Source of the DNA: Thermoflexales bacterium | Lineage (GTDB): Bacteria > Chloroflexota > Anaerolineae > Fen-1058 | Direction: 5' to 3' | NCBI GenBank assembly: GCA_030834825.1 | Contig: JAUQXC010000559.1 | Location: forward strand, 1 to 34,248 | Length of the DNA stretch: 34,248 nt | Part shown: positions 9,288-18,378 of the stretch, piece after piece | How positions within the stretch are numbered: the first letter of the stretch is position 1 | How the letters are laid out: each line of letters opens with the position of its first letter | Notes under the pieces: generated by a model | What the model was told of the DNA's origin: nothing | Database searches by the model: none | What the model saw: the letters and a program-made list of their open reading frames with translations, nothing else | Position numbers and translations under genes: made by a program

Positions 9288-10103
9288 ATGAAACTCAACC
9301 ACAAGCTACTGCCGATGATCGACTATCACAAAGCGAAAGAGTTGCTGTGGGATCCGCGTGCGATCGATTGCGCGCAAGATCAGCGGGATTGGGCCGTCAT
9401 GTCGGCCGAGGAGCGTGATCTGATCTTGCGGGTGGGTGCACTGTTCCATGCGGGCGAAGAAGCGGTGGCGCATGATCTGGCTCCGCTGTTGGTGGCCGTG
9501 CGGCGCGCGGGCGGGCATACCGAAGACGAATTCTTCCTGACCACGCAGATCTTTGAAGAAGCCAAGCACCTGGAATTCTTCGATCGCTGGTTTGACGAAG
9601 TCGTGGGGGGCGAAGTCGATCTGGCGTCCTTCCTCGGCGAGCACTATGCGACGATCTTCTATCAGGTGCTGCCTGAGGCGCTGAACCGTTTGCTGATCGA
9701 CAATTCGGCATTGGCGCAGGCGGAAGCTAGCTTGGTTTATCACATGATCATCGAGGGCGTGCTGGCTGAGACCGGCTATCATGGCTTCCATCAAGCCCTG
9801 CAGGGCCGCAACCTGCTGCCGGGATTGGTGCAGGGCCTGGAACTGGTGCAGCGCGATGAGGCGCGGCACATCGCTTTTGGGGTGTATTTCTTGCAGCGGC
9901 ACGTGCAAGCGAATCCCCAACTTTGGGTCGTGATTGAGGAGCGCATGAGTGAACTGCTCCCGGCGGCGCTCAACATCGTGGGCGATGCCTTTATCCCCTA
10001 TGGCGACGAAGTTCCCTTCAAACTCGACGTCGCCGAGATGGTGACCTTTGCCAGCGATCAATTCAACAAACGGCTGCGTGCCATCGAACGAGTCAGGCCA
10101 TGA
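9288..10103 (+). CDS. R2-like ligand-binding oxidase (R2lox-type di-metal ferritin-like protein)
   Basis: GEEAV, EAKH, YHMIIE and DEARH motifs. The EAKH-to-Tyr (60), Tyr-to-Glu (5) and Glu-to-DEARH (35) spacings match the R2lox ligand/cross-link layout as I know it. Confidence 0.85.
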   Translation: MKLNHKLLPMIDYHKAKELLWDPRAIDCAQDQRDWAVMSAEERDLILRVGALFHAGEEAVAHDLAPLLVAVRRAGGHTEDEFFLTTQIFEEAKHLEFFDRWFDEVVGGEVDLASFLGEHYATIFYQVLPEALNRLLIDNSALAQAEASLVYHMIIEGVLAETGYHGFHQALQGRNLLPGLVQGLELVQRDEARHIAFGVYFLQRHVQANPQLWVVIEERMSELLPAALNIVGDAFIPYGDEVPFKLDVAEMVTFASDQFNKRLRAIERVRP

Positions 10104-10130
10104 ACGATTAACCAGGGCAAATGCCAAGTG

Positions 10131-10169
10131 CCTTGCGCGGGTTTCAATCCCTCGCAAGGTTTTTCTTTT
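10131..10169 (+). terminator. Intrinsic terminator
   Basis: ccttgcgcggg tttcaat ccctcgcaagg followed by tttttctttt, just downstream of the R2lox gene. Confidence 0.8.
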
Positions 10170-10269
10170 AGACCGCAAGGTTTTCCTTTTGCGCCGCATC
10201 GGCATATAATGAAGTCGTCAAGCCTGATCCCAAAGGACTGATCAACTGACTAACTGATCTCTGAATCTT

Positions 10270-11799
10270 ATGCTCGGTCAAATCCTCGGCGACTACGAAC
10301 TGCAACAAGAAATCGGGCGTGGCCCGGCGGCCACCGTGTATGCTGCGCGCCAGCATCCCGTGGAGCGCTACGTGGCCGTCAAGCTCTTCGAGCCGCAAGC
10401 GCGCGAAACCGCCGCGCGCCTCAAGGAGCTCTACACTCAGCTCGAACAGCTCGACCACACGCACATTTTGCCCATTTACGATCAAGGCCGCTGGCAGGAT
10501 CGCTATTATTGGGTCATGCGCTATATGCCAGCCGGTTCACTCAAGACGCGCCTGGGCAAGCAGCGCTTGACGCTCGAAGAAATCGATCGAATCTTGCCGC
10601 AAATCGCCAGCGCGCTCGATCATGCGCACGGTCATGGCGTAGTTCACGGCGATCTCAAACTCACCGATATCTTGATCGATCATGCCGGGCAAGCCTTCGT
10701 CACCGACTTCGGCGTGGCGGCAGCCCTGGGCCGATCGGCCTCCGACTTCCATGCGCCTGAGACCTGGCGCGGCGCTGCGCCCGACGCGCGCACCGACGTG
10801 TACAGCCTCGGTGTGGTCTTGTATGAACTATTGACGCTGCGCCCGCCGATTGATCCGCGCACGCCTGAAGAAGAGCGTGCCAATCGGCGCCTGGTGCCGC
10901 CCGCGCCCAGCACCGTGAACAGCAAGTTGCCCGCGGCGTTGGATGCCGTGGTCTTGAAAGCACTCGCAGTCGATCCGGATCAGCGCTATCAAACGCCCGG
11001 CGAACTGGTGGAAGCTTATCTACAAGCGCGCCCCGGCAAGCAGGCACCCCCGATCGTTGAAGCGGCGCCCCTCGCGACCGCAGCGCCGCTGGATTCGCGT
11101 GTGCGACGGGTCAGTGCGCGCCGCGCCGAACCCGAGAAAAGCAATCGCTGGAAGATCGTCGGCTTGATCGGCGGAGCAGCGATCGGGTTGATGGCGATCG
11201 TAGCGCTGATCATGGTTGCGGCCCAAACACCGGCGGCCGTCTCACCCAGCCCGATCGCAACACCGGCACCGACGACGACCCGTGTGCCGATCGCCACAAC
11301 GATGAACACCCCGGCCTGGTCGCCTACCTCGACCGCTCCGGCGGCAACTGCGACCACGGCGATCTCAACTTCCATGCCGATCGCCACGGCCACCGCTACA
11401 GTGAGATCGACGGCGGTTTTCACCCCCACGCGGGCGGCGACCCGCGTGCTGCCCACGGTGACACCGCCCGTGACCATCGCACCGTTGCTGCTGGCTTTTC
11501 CGCGCAGCGAGGGACGCGATCGATTAGCGTTGACATTTCGCACTTCCGTGCTGCCGGCGGATGCCGGCATCGTCGGCATTTTATCCATGGCCGTGCCCGC
11601 CGTCGAGCCGCTGGTGCTCGAGCGGGACCTGGCGCAAGTCGGATCGGGCGATCAGGTGCTGCGTGTCGCGGTGGCGATCAATTGCGGATCGATGACGGAG
11701 CCGATCGTCTCGCGGCAAATTAGCTTGATGATTCAAGATGATGCCGGGCGGGTCTTGTTGGAGCAAACGCTGGATTACGAAAAACGCTGGTGTCAATGA
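10270..11799 (+). CDS. Serine/threonine protein kinase with TM and extracellular region
   Basis: VAVKLF, HGDLKLTDIL, TDFGVAA, TDVYSLGVVLYELLT; TM after the kinase domain, then a T/P-rich linker. Confidence 0.9.
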   Translation: MLGQILGDYELQQEIGRGPAATVYAARQHPVERYVAVKLFEPQARETAARLKELYTQLEQLDHTHILPIYDQGRWQDRYYWVMRYMPAGSLKTRLGKQRLTLEEIDRILPQIASALDHAHGHGVVHGDLKLTDILIDHAGQAFVTDFGVAAALGRSASDFHAPETWRGAAPDARTDVYSLGVVLYELLTLRPPIDPRTPEEERANRRLVPPAPSTVNSKLPAALDAVVLKALAVDPDQRYQTPGELVEAYLQARPGKQAPPIVEAAPLATAAPLDSRVRRVSARRAEPEKSNRWKIVGLIGGAAIGLMAIVALIMVAAQTPAAVSPSPIATPAPTTTRVPIATTMNTPAWSPTSTAPAATATTAISTSMPIATATATVRSTAVFTPTRAATRVLPTVTPPVTIAPLLLAFPRSEGRDRLALTFRTSVLPADAGIVGILSMAVPAVEPLVLERDLAQVGSGDQVLRVAVAINCGSMTEPIVSRQISLMIQDDAGRVLLEQTLDYEKRWCQ

Positions 11800-11805
11800 A
11801 GCCTT

Positions 11806-11839
11806 AACCTCCCGGTGCCTGACAGACGCCGGGAGGTTT
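11806..11839 (+). terminator. Hairpin aacctcccgg / ccgggaggtt (terminator-like)
   Basis: 10-bp perfect stem right after the kinase stop; short T tract. Confidence 0.55.
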
Positions 11840-11858
11840 GTCAATGGAGGATGACGTC

Positions 11859-12632
11859 ATGGACTACACGCTGATTCTCACCTCGGTAAATGAGCACGCC
11901 GGGCTGATTCAGATCAATCGGCCGCAGCAGCTCAACGCCCTGAATGCCGTCGTCATGGAAGAACTGGCCATGGCCCTGGAAGAGCTGGAGCACGACGAAC
12001 GCGTGGGGTGTTGTGTCATCACCGGCAATCAGCGTGCCTTTGCGGCGGGGGCCGACATCAAGGAGATGGCCGAGGCCACGGCGGTGGAGATGTTACAGCG
12101 GGACAGCATCGCGCGTTGGGATCGTATCAAGAAGATCAAGAAGCCCGTCATCGCGGCGGTGTCCGGCTTTTGCCTGGGGGGTGGCTGCGAACTGGCCATG
12201 GCCTGCGATCTGATCGTCGCCTCGGAATCGGCCCAGTTTGGGCAGCCGGAGATCAACCTTGGCGTGATCCCGGGTGCCGGCGGCACGCAGCGTTTGACAC
12301 GCGCGCTGGGCAAAAGCAAAGCGATGGAAATGATCCTGAGCGGCCGTTATCTGACGGCGCGCGAAGCGGAGCAATTTGGTCTGGCCGCGCGCGTGGTGCC
12401 CGTGGAGGTTTATCTGGATGAAGCGCTGAAACTGGCCAACGAGATCGCGGCGCGTCCGCCGCTGGCCGTGCGCTTTGCCAAGGAAGCGATCAACAAGGCC
12501 TTTGAAGCTTCGCTCAGCGAAGGGCTGGAGTTTGAGCGGCGGCTGTTTTACTTCTTGTTTACCACGGAAGATCAGAAGGAAGGCATGCGCGCTTTCGTCG
12601 AAAAGCGCAAAGCGGAGTGGAAGGGGAAGTAG
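11859..12632 (+). CDS. Enoyl-CoA hydratase
   Basis: NRPQQLNALN, FAAGADIKEM, GFCLGGGCELAMACDLIVAS. GGAGG 8 nt before the ATG at 11859. Confidence 0.9.
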   Translation: MDYTLILTSVNEHAGLIQINRPQQLNALNAVVMEELAMALEELEHDERVGCCVITGNQRAFAAGADIKEMAEATAVEMLQRDSIARWDRIKKIKKPVIAAVSGFCLGGGCELAMACDLIVASESAQFGQPEINLGVIPGAGGTQRLTRALGKSKAMEMILSGRYLTAREAEQFGLAARVVPVEVYLDEALKLANEIAARPPLAVRFAKEAINKAFEASLSEGLEFERRLFYFLFTTEDQKEGMRAFVEKRKAEWKGK

Positions 12633-12663
12633 CGGTGATAGTCTAGCGCTGTCATATCTGGAG

Positions 12664-12802
12664 TCGAGGCTTTAGCCGGTGTCGACAAAGTTAGGCGCAG
12701 AATCCTGAGAGCAGACAAAATGAATCACCTATCACTACGTGCAGTTGTATTTGTTGCCTAGCTCATGTCGTGGTCGATTGATGAATCCGGCTAAAGCCTC
12801 GA
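12664..12802. repeat. Element with perfect 16-bp terminal inverted repeats, MITE-like
   Basis: tcgaggctttagccgg (12664-12679) and ccggctaaagcctcga (12787-12802). Confidence 0.65.
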
Positions 12803-12911
12803 ATCCTTTTTGTGGCAGGGTTCCCGGTTTCTTTGTTGATCGTTAAATTGACAACCTCTCGGCTCGGTGATATGGTTTTGTTGCTGCTCACCCTACCCCA
12901 AGGAATCTGCC

Positions 12912-14615
12912 ATGTTTTCAACGCTGCCCACTGATTACCATGAATTCATCCACTGGGCGTGGCCACAGTTTGAGCCATACTATAAAAACTTGATTGATCG
13001 AACGCTATTTGCCGATAACGTCGCAGCCTGGCTGGCCGATTGGTCGCACATCGCCAAGCTGGTGCAAGAGACGTATGCGCGTCTGCACTTGGCGACGACG
13101 CTCGACACCGCCGATACCGAGGCCGAGAAGCGGTATCACACTTTCAGTGGCGAAGTCTATCCGCAGATCGAAGCAGCCGAGCAACAGTTGAAGCAGAATT
13201 TGCTGGACAGTGGGCTGGAACCAGCGGGCTTTGAGATTCCCCTGCGCAACCTGCGTGCCGAAGCGGCCTTGTTCCGCGAAGCTAACCTGCCGCTGCTGGT
13301 CGAAAATCGCAAACTGGGATCAGAATACAACAAGATCGTCGGGGCGCAGACTGTGCCGTGGGAGGGGCAGGAACTGACCTTGCAGCAGATCCGCCCCATC
13401 GCACAACATCCCGATCGGGTCGTGCGCGAACGCGCGTGGCGACTCGCATCAGATCGTTGGTTGGCCGATCGGGCGGCGCTCAACGAGCTGTGGACGAAGA
13501 CGGTGCCGCTGCGTAAGCAGATTGCGCTCAATGCCGGCTGCGCGGACTATCGCGCATATCGTTGGCGCGAGCTGTTGCGCTTCGACTATACGCCCGCCGA
13601 TTGCGAGACGTTCCAGGCCGCGATTGAAGAAGTGGCCGTGCCGGCGGCCAGGCGCATTTATGCACGAGCGCAGCAACGGTTGGGCGTCGAGAGTGTGCGC
13701 CCCTGGGATTGCGATCAAGACCGCGATCCGTTGAACTATCCGACGTTGCAGCCCTTTCAGGACGTTACCGATCTGATAGAGAAGTCGGAAAAGATTTTCC
13801 AGCATGTCGATCCGCAGTTGGGCGAGTATTACACCATCATGCGTCGCGAGCAGCTGCTCGATCTGGACAATCGCAAAGGCAAAGCGCCCGGCGGCTTCTG
13901 CACTGAATTCCCCGTCACCCAGCGGCCTTTCATTTTTATGAATTCTGTCGGGGTGCGCGGCGATGTGCGCACGATGCTGCACGAAAGTGGACACGCCTTC
14001 CACGTCTTTGAGACCAATCATCTGCCGTACATTCATCAGTTGCAGATCACCATGGAGTTTGCCGAAGTGGCGTCGATGTCGATGGAACTGCTGGCCGCGC
14101 CCTATCTCTCCCGAAAATTTGGCGGCTTCTACACCGCGCAGGAAGCGGCGCGCGATCGGGTGGAACACCTGGAGCGCATCATCTTGTTCTGGCCGTACAT
14201 GGCCGTGGTCGATGCGTTCCAACAATGGGCGCACACGCATCTTGAAGGCGTCGATCCGATGGCCTGCGATGCCAAGTGGATGGAACTACAGCAGCGCTTC
14301 ATGCCCGGCATCGATTGGAGCGGCCTGGACGCGGAGCTGATGACGGGCTGGCACCGCAAACAGCACATTCATCGCTCGCCGTTTTACTACGTGGAATATG
14401 GCCTGGCGCAGTTGGGCGCGGTGCAGGTCTGGCGCAACGCCTTGAAAGATCAGGCTGCTTCGCTGGCGCATTATCGCCAGGCCCTGGCCCTGGGTGGGAC
14501 GAAATCATTGCCTGAACTCTATCAAGCGGCCGGTGCCAAGTTTGCGTTTGATGCCAGAACATTGAAAGAGGCCGTGGAACTGGTCGAAACCACGATCGAG
14601 CAGCTAACCGCATGA
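12912..14615 (+). CDS. M3-family oligoendopeptidase
   Basis: HESGHAFH zinc motif and M3-like sequence (APGGFCTEFP, FIFMN, YYVEYGLAQLGA). ATG at 12912. Confidence 0.9.
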   Translation: MFSTLPTDYHEFIHWAWPQFEPYYKNLIDRTLFADNVAAWLADWSHIAKLVQETYARLHLATTLDTADTEAEKRYHTFSGEVYPQIEAAEQQLKQNLLDSGLEPAGFEIPLRNLRAEAALFREANLPLLVENRKLGSEYNKIVGAQTVPWEGQELTLQQIRPIAQHPDRVVRERAWRLASDRWLADRAALNELWTKTVPLRKQIALNAGCADYRAYRWRELLRFDYTPADCETFQAAIEEVAVPAARRIYARAQQRLGVESVRPWDCDQDRDPLNYPTLQPFQDVTDLIEKSEKIFQHVDPQLGEYYTIMRREQLLDLDNRKGKAPGGFCTEFPVTQRPFIFMNSVGVRGDVRTMLHESGHAFHVFETNHLPYIHQLQITMEFAEVASMSMELLAAPYLSRKFGGFYTAQEAARDRVEHLERIILFWPYMAVVDAFQQWAHTHLEGVDPMACDAKWMELQQRFMPGIDWSGLDAELMTGWHRKQHIHRSPFYYVEYGLAQLGAVQVWRNALKDQAASLAHYRQALALGGTKSLPELYQAAGAKFAFDARTLKEAVELVETTIEQLTA

Positions 14616-15568
14616 AGACTTGTCTTGTTCTCGGCGCGACAGGATTCATCGGCGGACATATTGCGCGCGAGGCGGCGGCGCGCGGCTGGCACGTGCGCGC
14701 CCTGCGGCGCGATCCGAACGCTGTCGGCGCGATCGGCGATGTGAAAGTGGAATGGGTCACCGGCAATCTCGATGATCGTTCGTCGCTGTTGGCCGCGCTG
14801 CGCGGTTGTGAGGTGGTGTTCCACAGCGCGGGCGCTTACCCGCATGGGATGCACGCAATCGATCGGGATGTGCAGAGTGCGCTGGTTAAAATGCGCAACG
14901 TGTTCGCCGCGGTGCGTGAAGCCCAACCCGATCGGCTGATCTACACCAGCTCGTTTACCACCATCGGATCGCCGGGCGAGCCTCAGCGGCTGGCCGACGA
15001 GCGCGATCTCTATCGGCCCGGCACGGCAGGCGATGCCTACTACGAAGCCAAGTGGGCAATGGAAACTGAGGCGTTGAGCGCCGGCCTGCCATTGGTCGCA
15101 CTTAACCCGGCGGCCGTCTTCGGCCCCGGCGACGTGCATTTGGCTGTCAGCGAGATTGTGATCATGGCGGCGCAAGGCCGGGTGCCGTTTTACTTCGACG
15201 CTTCCTTTGGGGCCATCGACGTGCGTGACGTCGCCGCGGCGCATCTCAACGCGGTGGAACGCGGCCGGGTGGGTGAACGCTACCTCCTCAGTAACCACAA
15301 TCTGACGTTGAAAGAGGGTCTCACGCTGATCGCGCAGGCCGCAGGCCGCAGGCCACCCGCCATCTACATTGGCCCCCGCGTGTTGCAGGCCATTATCGCG
15401 GTGGGCAAATACTTGCCCGGCGGTCTGATCGGTCATCTCCGGACCATGCGTTTCTGGCAGCCGTTGAACAACAGCAAAGCCGTGGCCGAACTTGGGCTGC
15501 CGTCCCGGCCTCTGGCCGCTACGCTGCATGATGCCCTAACGTGGTTTAAGACGAATGGGTATTTGTAA
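14612..15568 (+). CDS. NAD-dependent epimerase/dehydratase
   Basis: VLGATGFIGGHIAREAAARG; YYEAKW; ATGA overlap with upstream gene. Confidence 0.9.
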   Translation: MKTCLVLGATGFIGGHIAREAAARGWHVRALRRDPNAVGAIGDVKVEWVTGNLDDRSSLLAALRGCEVVFHSAGAYPHGMHAIDRDVQSALVKMRNVFAAVREAQPDRLIYTSSFTTIGSPGEPQRLADERDLYRPGTAGDAYYEAKWAMETEALSAGLPLVALNPAAVFGPGDVHLAVSEIVIMAAQGRVPFYFDASFGAIDVRDVAAAHLNAVERGRVGERYLLSNHNLTLKEGLTLIAQAAGRRPPAIYIGPRVLQAIIAVGKYLPGGLIGHLRTMRFWQPLNNSKAVAELGLPSRPLAATLHDALTWFKTNGYL

Positions 15569-15623
15569 CAACCATCCCGTAACGGGATCGCAACGATCTG
15601 CCAACGCTTGGGTCAAGTCTGTA

Positions 15624-15632
15624 TGGTATAAT
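15624..15632 (+). promoter_or_regulatory. Extended -10 promoter (TGG-TATAAT)
   Basis: tggtataat about 30 nt upstream of the 15662 ORF; RBS-like gaggag follows. Confidence 0.5.
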
Positions 15633-15661
15633 TTTTTTGAATATGCTTAGAGGAGTAAGAC

Positions 15662-16042
15662 ATGACTGACACAGAACCGGAAGTGATCTCCATTATCGAG
15701 GGACCGCCGCCAGAATTCTTACTGGCACAGGATACCTGGTCGATGTCGGTATGGGAAGGGCAAACGCCGCGTACCGTGGGGATGTGCCAGATGCGCACCT
15801 TCAGTGCGCAGGGCTTAATGGAACGTTGCCGGCGCGCCTGGGGAGAGGGTCGATCGGTGCATCTGGATTTCCCGCAGATGGACGGTTTACGGCAAGAGGT
15901 GGAAGTCTTGGCGGCCAAGCCCGGCCACGTGGAAGAAGGCGATTTGATCAATCTCTGGGTGGCCGTGCCCCGCGAAGCCGCCATCATCGATGAGGCCGAA
16001 GACGATGCCAGCAAGAGCGACGACGCCGGTTCGTTTGCGTAG
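15662..16042 (+). CDS. Hypothetical protein, acidic C-terminus
   Basis: 126-aa ORF with upstream promoter and RBS signals and a following terminator; no family recognised. Confidence 0.7.
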   Translation: MTDTEPEVISIIEGPPPEFLLAQDTWSMSVWEGQTPRTVGMCQMRTFSAQGLMERCRRAWGEGRSVHLDFPQMDGLRQEVEVLAAKPGHVEEGDLINLWVAVPREAAIIDEAEDDASKSDDAGSFA

Positions 16043-16069
16043 CGCGTGACGAATTGTCCGTTTCAACCG

Positions 16070-16101
16070 CTGGATAGTCGAATGCTCGACTATCCAGTTT
16101 T
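16070..16101 (+). terminator. 12-bp perfect hairpin ctggatagtcga-atgc-tcgactatccag followed by TTTT
   Basis: Read directly, between the 15662 and 16119 ORFs. Confidence 0.7.
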
Positions 16102-16118
16102 CATTAGGGGCGCTCAAC

Positions 16119-16517
16119 ATGACTTTGTTTCCAGAACGATTGCTCGATCTTCTCTCACCAGAGAAAAAGGCCTTTGCCGCCTTGGCCTTGACGTTAGCCG
16201 ATGGTGCGCCGCAGGTCACCCCCATCTGGTTCGGCTGGGACGGCACGCACCTCATCCTTAACACGGCGCGCGGACGCGTGAAAGACAAGGTGATGCATCG
16301 CGGCGGTAAGGTGGCCCTGCTGATCATGGATCCCGGCGATCCCTATCGTTACCTGCAAATTCGCGGGCGGGTGGTGGATGAAACGGAAGAGGGCGCTTAC
16401 GAGACCATCTGCGACTTGAATCTGAAATATCGGGGTGATCGCGATTATCCCAAAAGGCCAGGCGAAGTCCGTGTAACCTATCAGGTGCTGCCAGAGCAGG
16501 TGTTTCCCCAGAACTAA
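16119..16517 (+). CDS. PPOX-class (pyridoxamine 5'-phosphate oxidase-like, F420-dependent-like) protein
   Basis: ALTLADGAPQVTPIWFGWDGTHLILNTARGRVKDK...YLQIRGRVV is characteristic of the family. Confidence 0.85.
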   Translation: MTLFPERLLDLLSPEKKAFAALALTLADGAPQVTPIWFGWDGTHLILNTARGRVKDKVMHRGGKVALLIMDPGDPYRYLQIRGRVVDETEEGAYETICDLNLKYRGDRDYPKRPGEVRVTYQVLPEQVFPQN

Positions 16518-16519
16518 CG

Positions 16520-16564
16520 CTGAGGCCGCTGTGTGGCGCAAGTTGGCAACTTGCGCTACCTCAG
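16520..16564. repeat. REP-like palindrome gcgcaagtt-ggc-aacttgcgc within ctgagg...cctcag
   Basis: 9-bp perfect inner arms and 6-bp outer arms between convergent genes. Confidence 0.75.
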
Positions 16565-17082
16565 ATGCGAATATAGCGCTTCCACTCCTGTCGAATGTCC
16601 GAAGACATGATCAGGTAGTTGGTGCGCGGTGTCTTCGGTTCGTAATTGGGGTTGAAGAAGCGCATGCCGGCCTCATGCATCGATCGTCCGCCTTTGCGCT
16701 GCTGGCACTTGGGACAGCAGGCCACGGTATTGCCCCACGTGCTGGGCGGAATCTTTTGCGCGCGGCATTGCCACTGCGGCGTGACGTGATCGACGGTCTC
16801 TTCATGCGGGTGCAGCTTTCGACCGCAGTATTGACAGGTGTGATGGTCACGTGCCAGCACACCGCGCCGGCTCCAACCTATGCCGCGGCGCGGCACGTTC
16901 ACGTAGTAGCGCAGCCGGAGCACGCTGGGCATGGGTTGGCGAAAGTGTGCCGAGCGCAGTTCGCGCCCCGGCATCGCTTCGACCATTTCCACCTTGCCGT
17001 CCATCAACAGGCCGATCGCGCGACTTAGCTTCACGACGGCCAGCGGTTCGAATGAGGCGTTCAGCAAAAGCACGTTGACCAC
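16561..17082 (-). CDS. HNH endonuclease
   Basis: CQYCGRKLHPHEETVDHVTPQWQCR...NTVACCPKCQQRKGG. GTG start. Confidence 0.88.
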   Translation of the reverse strand: MVNVLLLNASFEPLAVVKLSRAIGLLMDGKVEMVEAMPGRELRSAHFRQPMPSVLRLRYYVNVPRRGIGWSRRGVLARDHHTCQYCGRKLHPHEETVDHVTPQWQCRAQKIPPSTWGNTVACCPKCQQRKGGRSMHEAGMRFFNPNYEPKTPRTNYLIMSSDIRQEWKRYIRI

Positions 17083-17209
17083 GATGACGCTCCTACGTCT
17101 TATGGCTCCCCTGACTATCTTAGGTGCTCCACCTCAAATGCGGGTTAAGACTCCTTGAATTTTCCTTGGCAAAGTATAGCAGAAGAAACGCAATGCGCCA
17201 AAAATGACG

Positions 17210-17238
17210 TTGACGCCCACCGCGTCACGCGGTACACT
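17210..17238 (+). promoter_or_regulatory. Sigma70-type promoter TTGACG-17-TACACT
   Basis: Read directly, upstream of the 17295 crotonase gene. Confidence 0.55.
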
Positions 17239-17294
17239 ACCATTTGCGTTTGTCCGGTTGCTGGAGGTTGCTCCTTATCTGCTAGGGGGAAGCC

Positions 17295-18077
17295 ATGGCT
17301 TATTCCACCATACTCTATGATCTCGCCGACGGCGTCGCCACACTCACCCTCAATCGCCCCGAGGTGCGCAATGCCTGCAACGATGCGATGGCCGAAGAAG
17401 TGCAGGCGGCCTTGAAGAGCGCCGAGCGCGACGAAAACGTGCGGTGTCTGGTGATCACCGGCGCGGGGCAGGGCTTTTGTGCCGGGCAGGATCTGGCGGC
17501 AGTGCGCGAACGCGGCGAAATTTCCTTCCGTGAGCACTTGCTGAAGACCTATAATCCCATCGTGGCGAAGCTGCGCTCGCTGGAGAAACCGGTGATCGCG
17601 GCTGTCAACGGTGCGGCGGCGGGCGCGGGTTGGGGCATCGCGTTGGCGTGTGATGTGCGCTATGCTTCAGATACAGCCAAATTCCGACTGGCTTTCAGCG
17701 GCATCGGTCTCGCGCCGGATTCAGGCACCTCGTTCTTCTTGCCGCGTCTGATTGGCCTGGGTCGCGCGCTTGAGCTGGCTTATACGAATGACGTACTGGA
17801 TGCCAATAGCGCGCTGGCGTTGGGACTCGTCAATAAGCTCTATCCTGCCGATCAGCTCCTGCCCGCCACGTCGGAGCTGGCGCGCAAGTTGGCACAGGCC
17901 CCCACGCGTGGTCTGGGCTTAACCAAGCGCGCCATGAACTATGCGCTCGACGCCAGTCTTGAGGAAGCACTCGACTACGAAGCGCATCTGCAAGAGATCG
18001 CCGGGCGTACACACGATCATCACGAAGGCGTGCAGGCCTTTCTGGAAAAACGCCAACCTAAATTCATTGGAAAATAG
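17295..18077 (+). CDS. Enoyl-CoA hydratase/isomerase, PaaG-like
   Basis: NRPEVRNACND, FCAGQDLAAVRERG, GAAAGAGWGIALACDVRYAS. Confidence 0.88.
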   Translation: MAYSTILYDLADGVATLTLNRPEVRNACNDAMAEEVQAALKSAERDENVRCLVITGAGQGFCAGQDLAAVRERGEISFREHLLKTYNPIVAKLRSLEKPVIAAVNGAAAGAGWGIALACDVRYASDTAKFRLAFSGIGLAPDSGTSFFLPRLIGLGRALELAYTNDVLDANSALALGLVNKLYPADQLLPATSELARKLAQAPTRGLGLTKRAMNYALDASLEEALDYEAHLQEIAGRTHDHHEGVQAFLEKRQPKFIGK

Positions 18078-18102
18078 TTACTGCTCAGCTTACCTTATCC
18101 AC

Positions 18103-18238
18103 TCCCGCACGCCAGCGGCCCACCGGCTTCCCTTGGAAGCCGGGCATGGGCACAAGCGCGGGACCTACGGCGGCCTCTCTCCTGAGAAGCGCACGCTGCG
18201 CGTGAGCGGAGTCAAAGGATGATTTCGGGAGAGGCCGC
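18103..18238. other. Structured intergenic region with nested hairpins
   Basis: ccggcttcc-ctt-ggaagccgg (18123-18143) inside tcccgc...gcggga; gcggcctctc (18170-18179) pairs with gagaggccgc (18229-18238). Confidence 0.5.
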
Positions 18239-18280
18239 AGGACACTCTTGGAGACGCGGCAAACAAATACGTTTTAAGAA

Positions 18281-18312
18281 AATCCGTGTTTATCCGTGAA
18301 ATCCGTGTCCCA
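18281..18312. repeat. Short-period repeat, 3x atccgtg
   Basis: aaaatccgtgtttatccgtgaaatccgtgtcc. Confidence 0.7.
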
Positions 18313-18378
18313 TTTTTCTCGCGGGGTTGAGGCAGAACCTCGCTGAGTAGTTACAAAAATTAGACAAGCGAGTATCTC

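Noticed and set aside
13449-14240. 263-aa minus-strand ORF
   Set aside because: Antisense of M3 peptidase with its HExxH motif in the plus frame.
14522-15529. 335-aa minus-strand ORF
   Set aside because: Antisense of the NAD-epimerase gene, GC-driven open frame.
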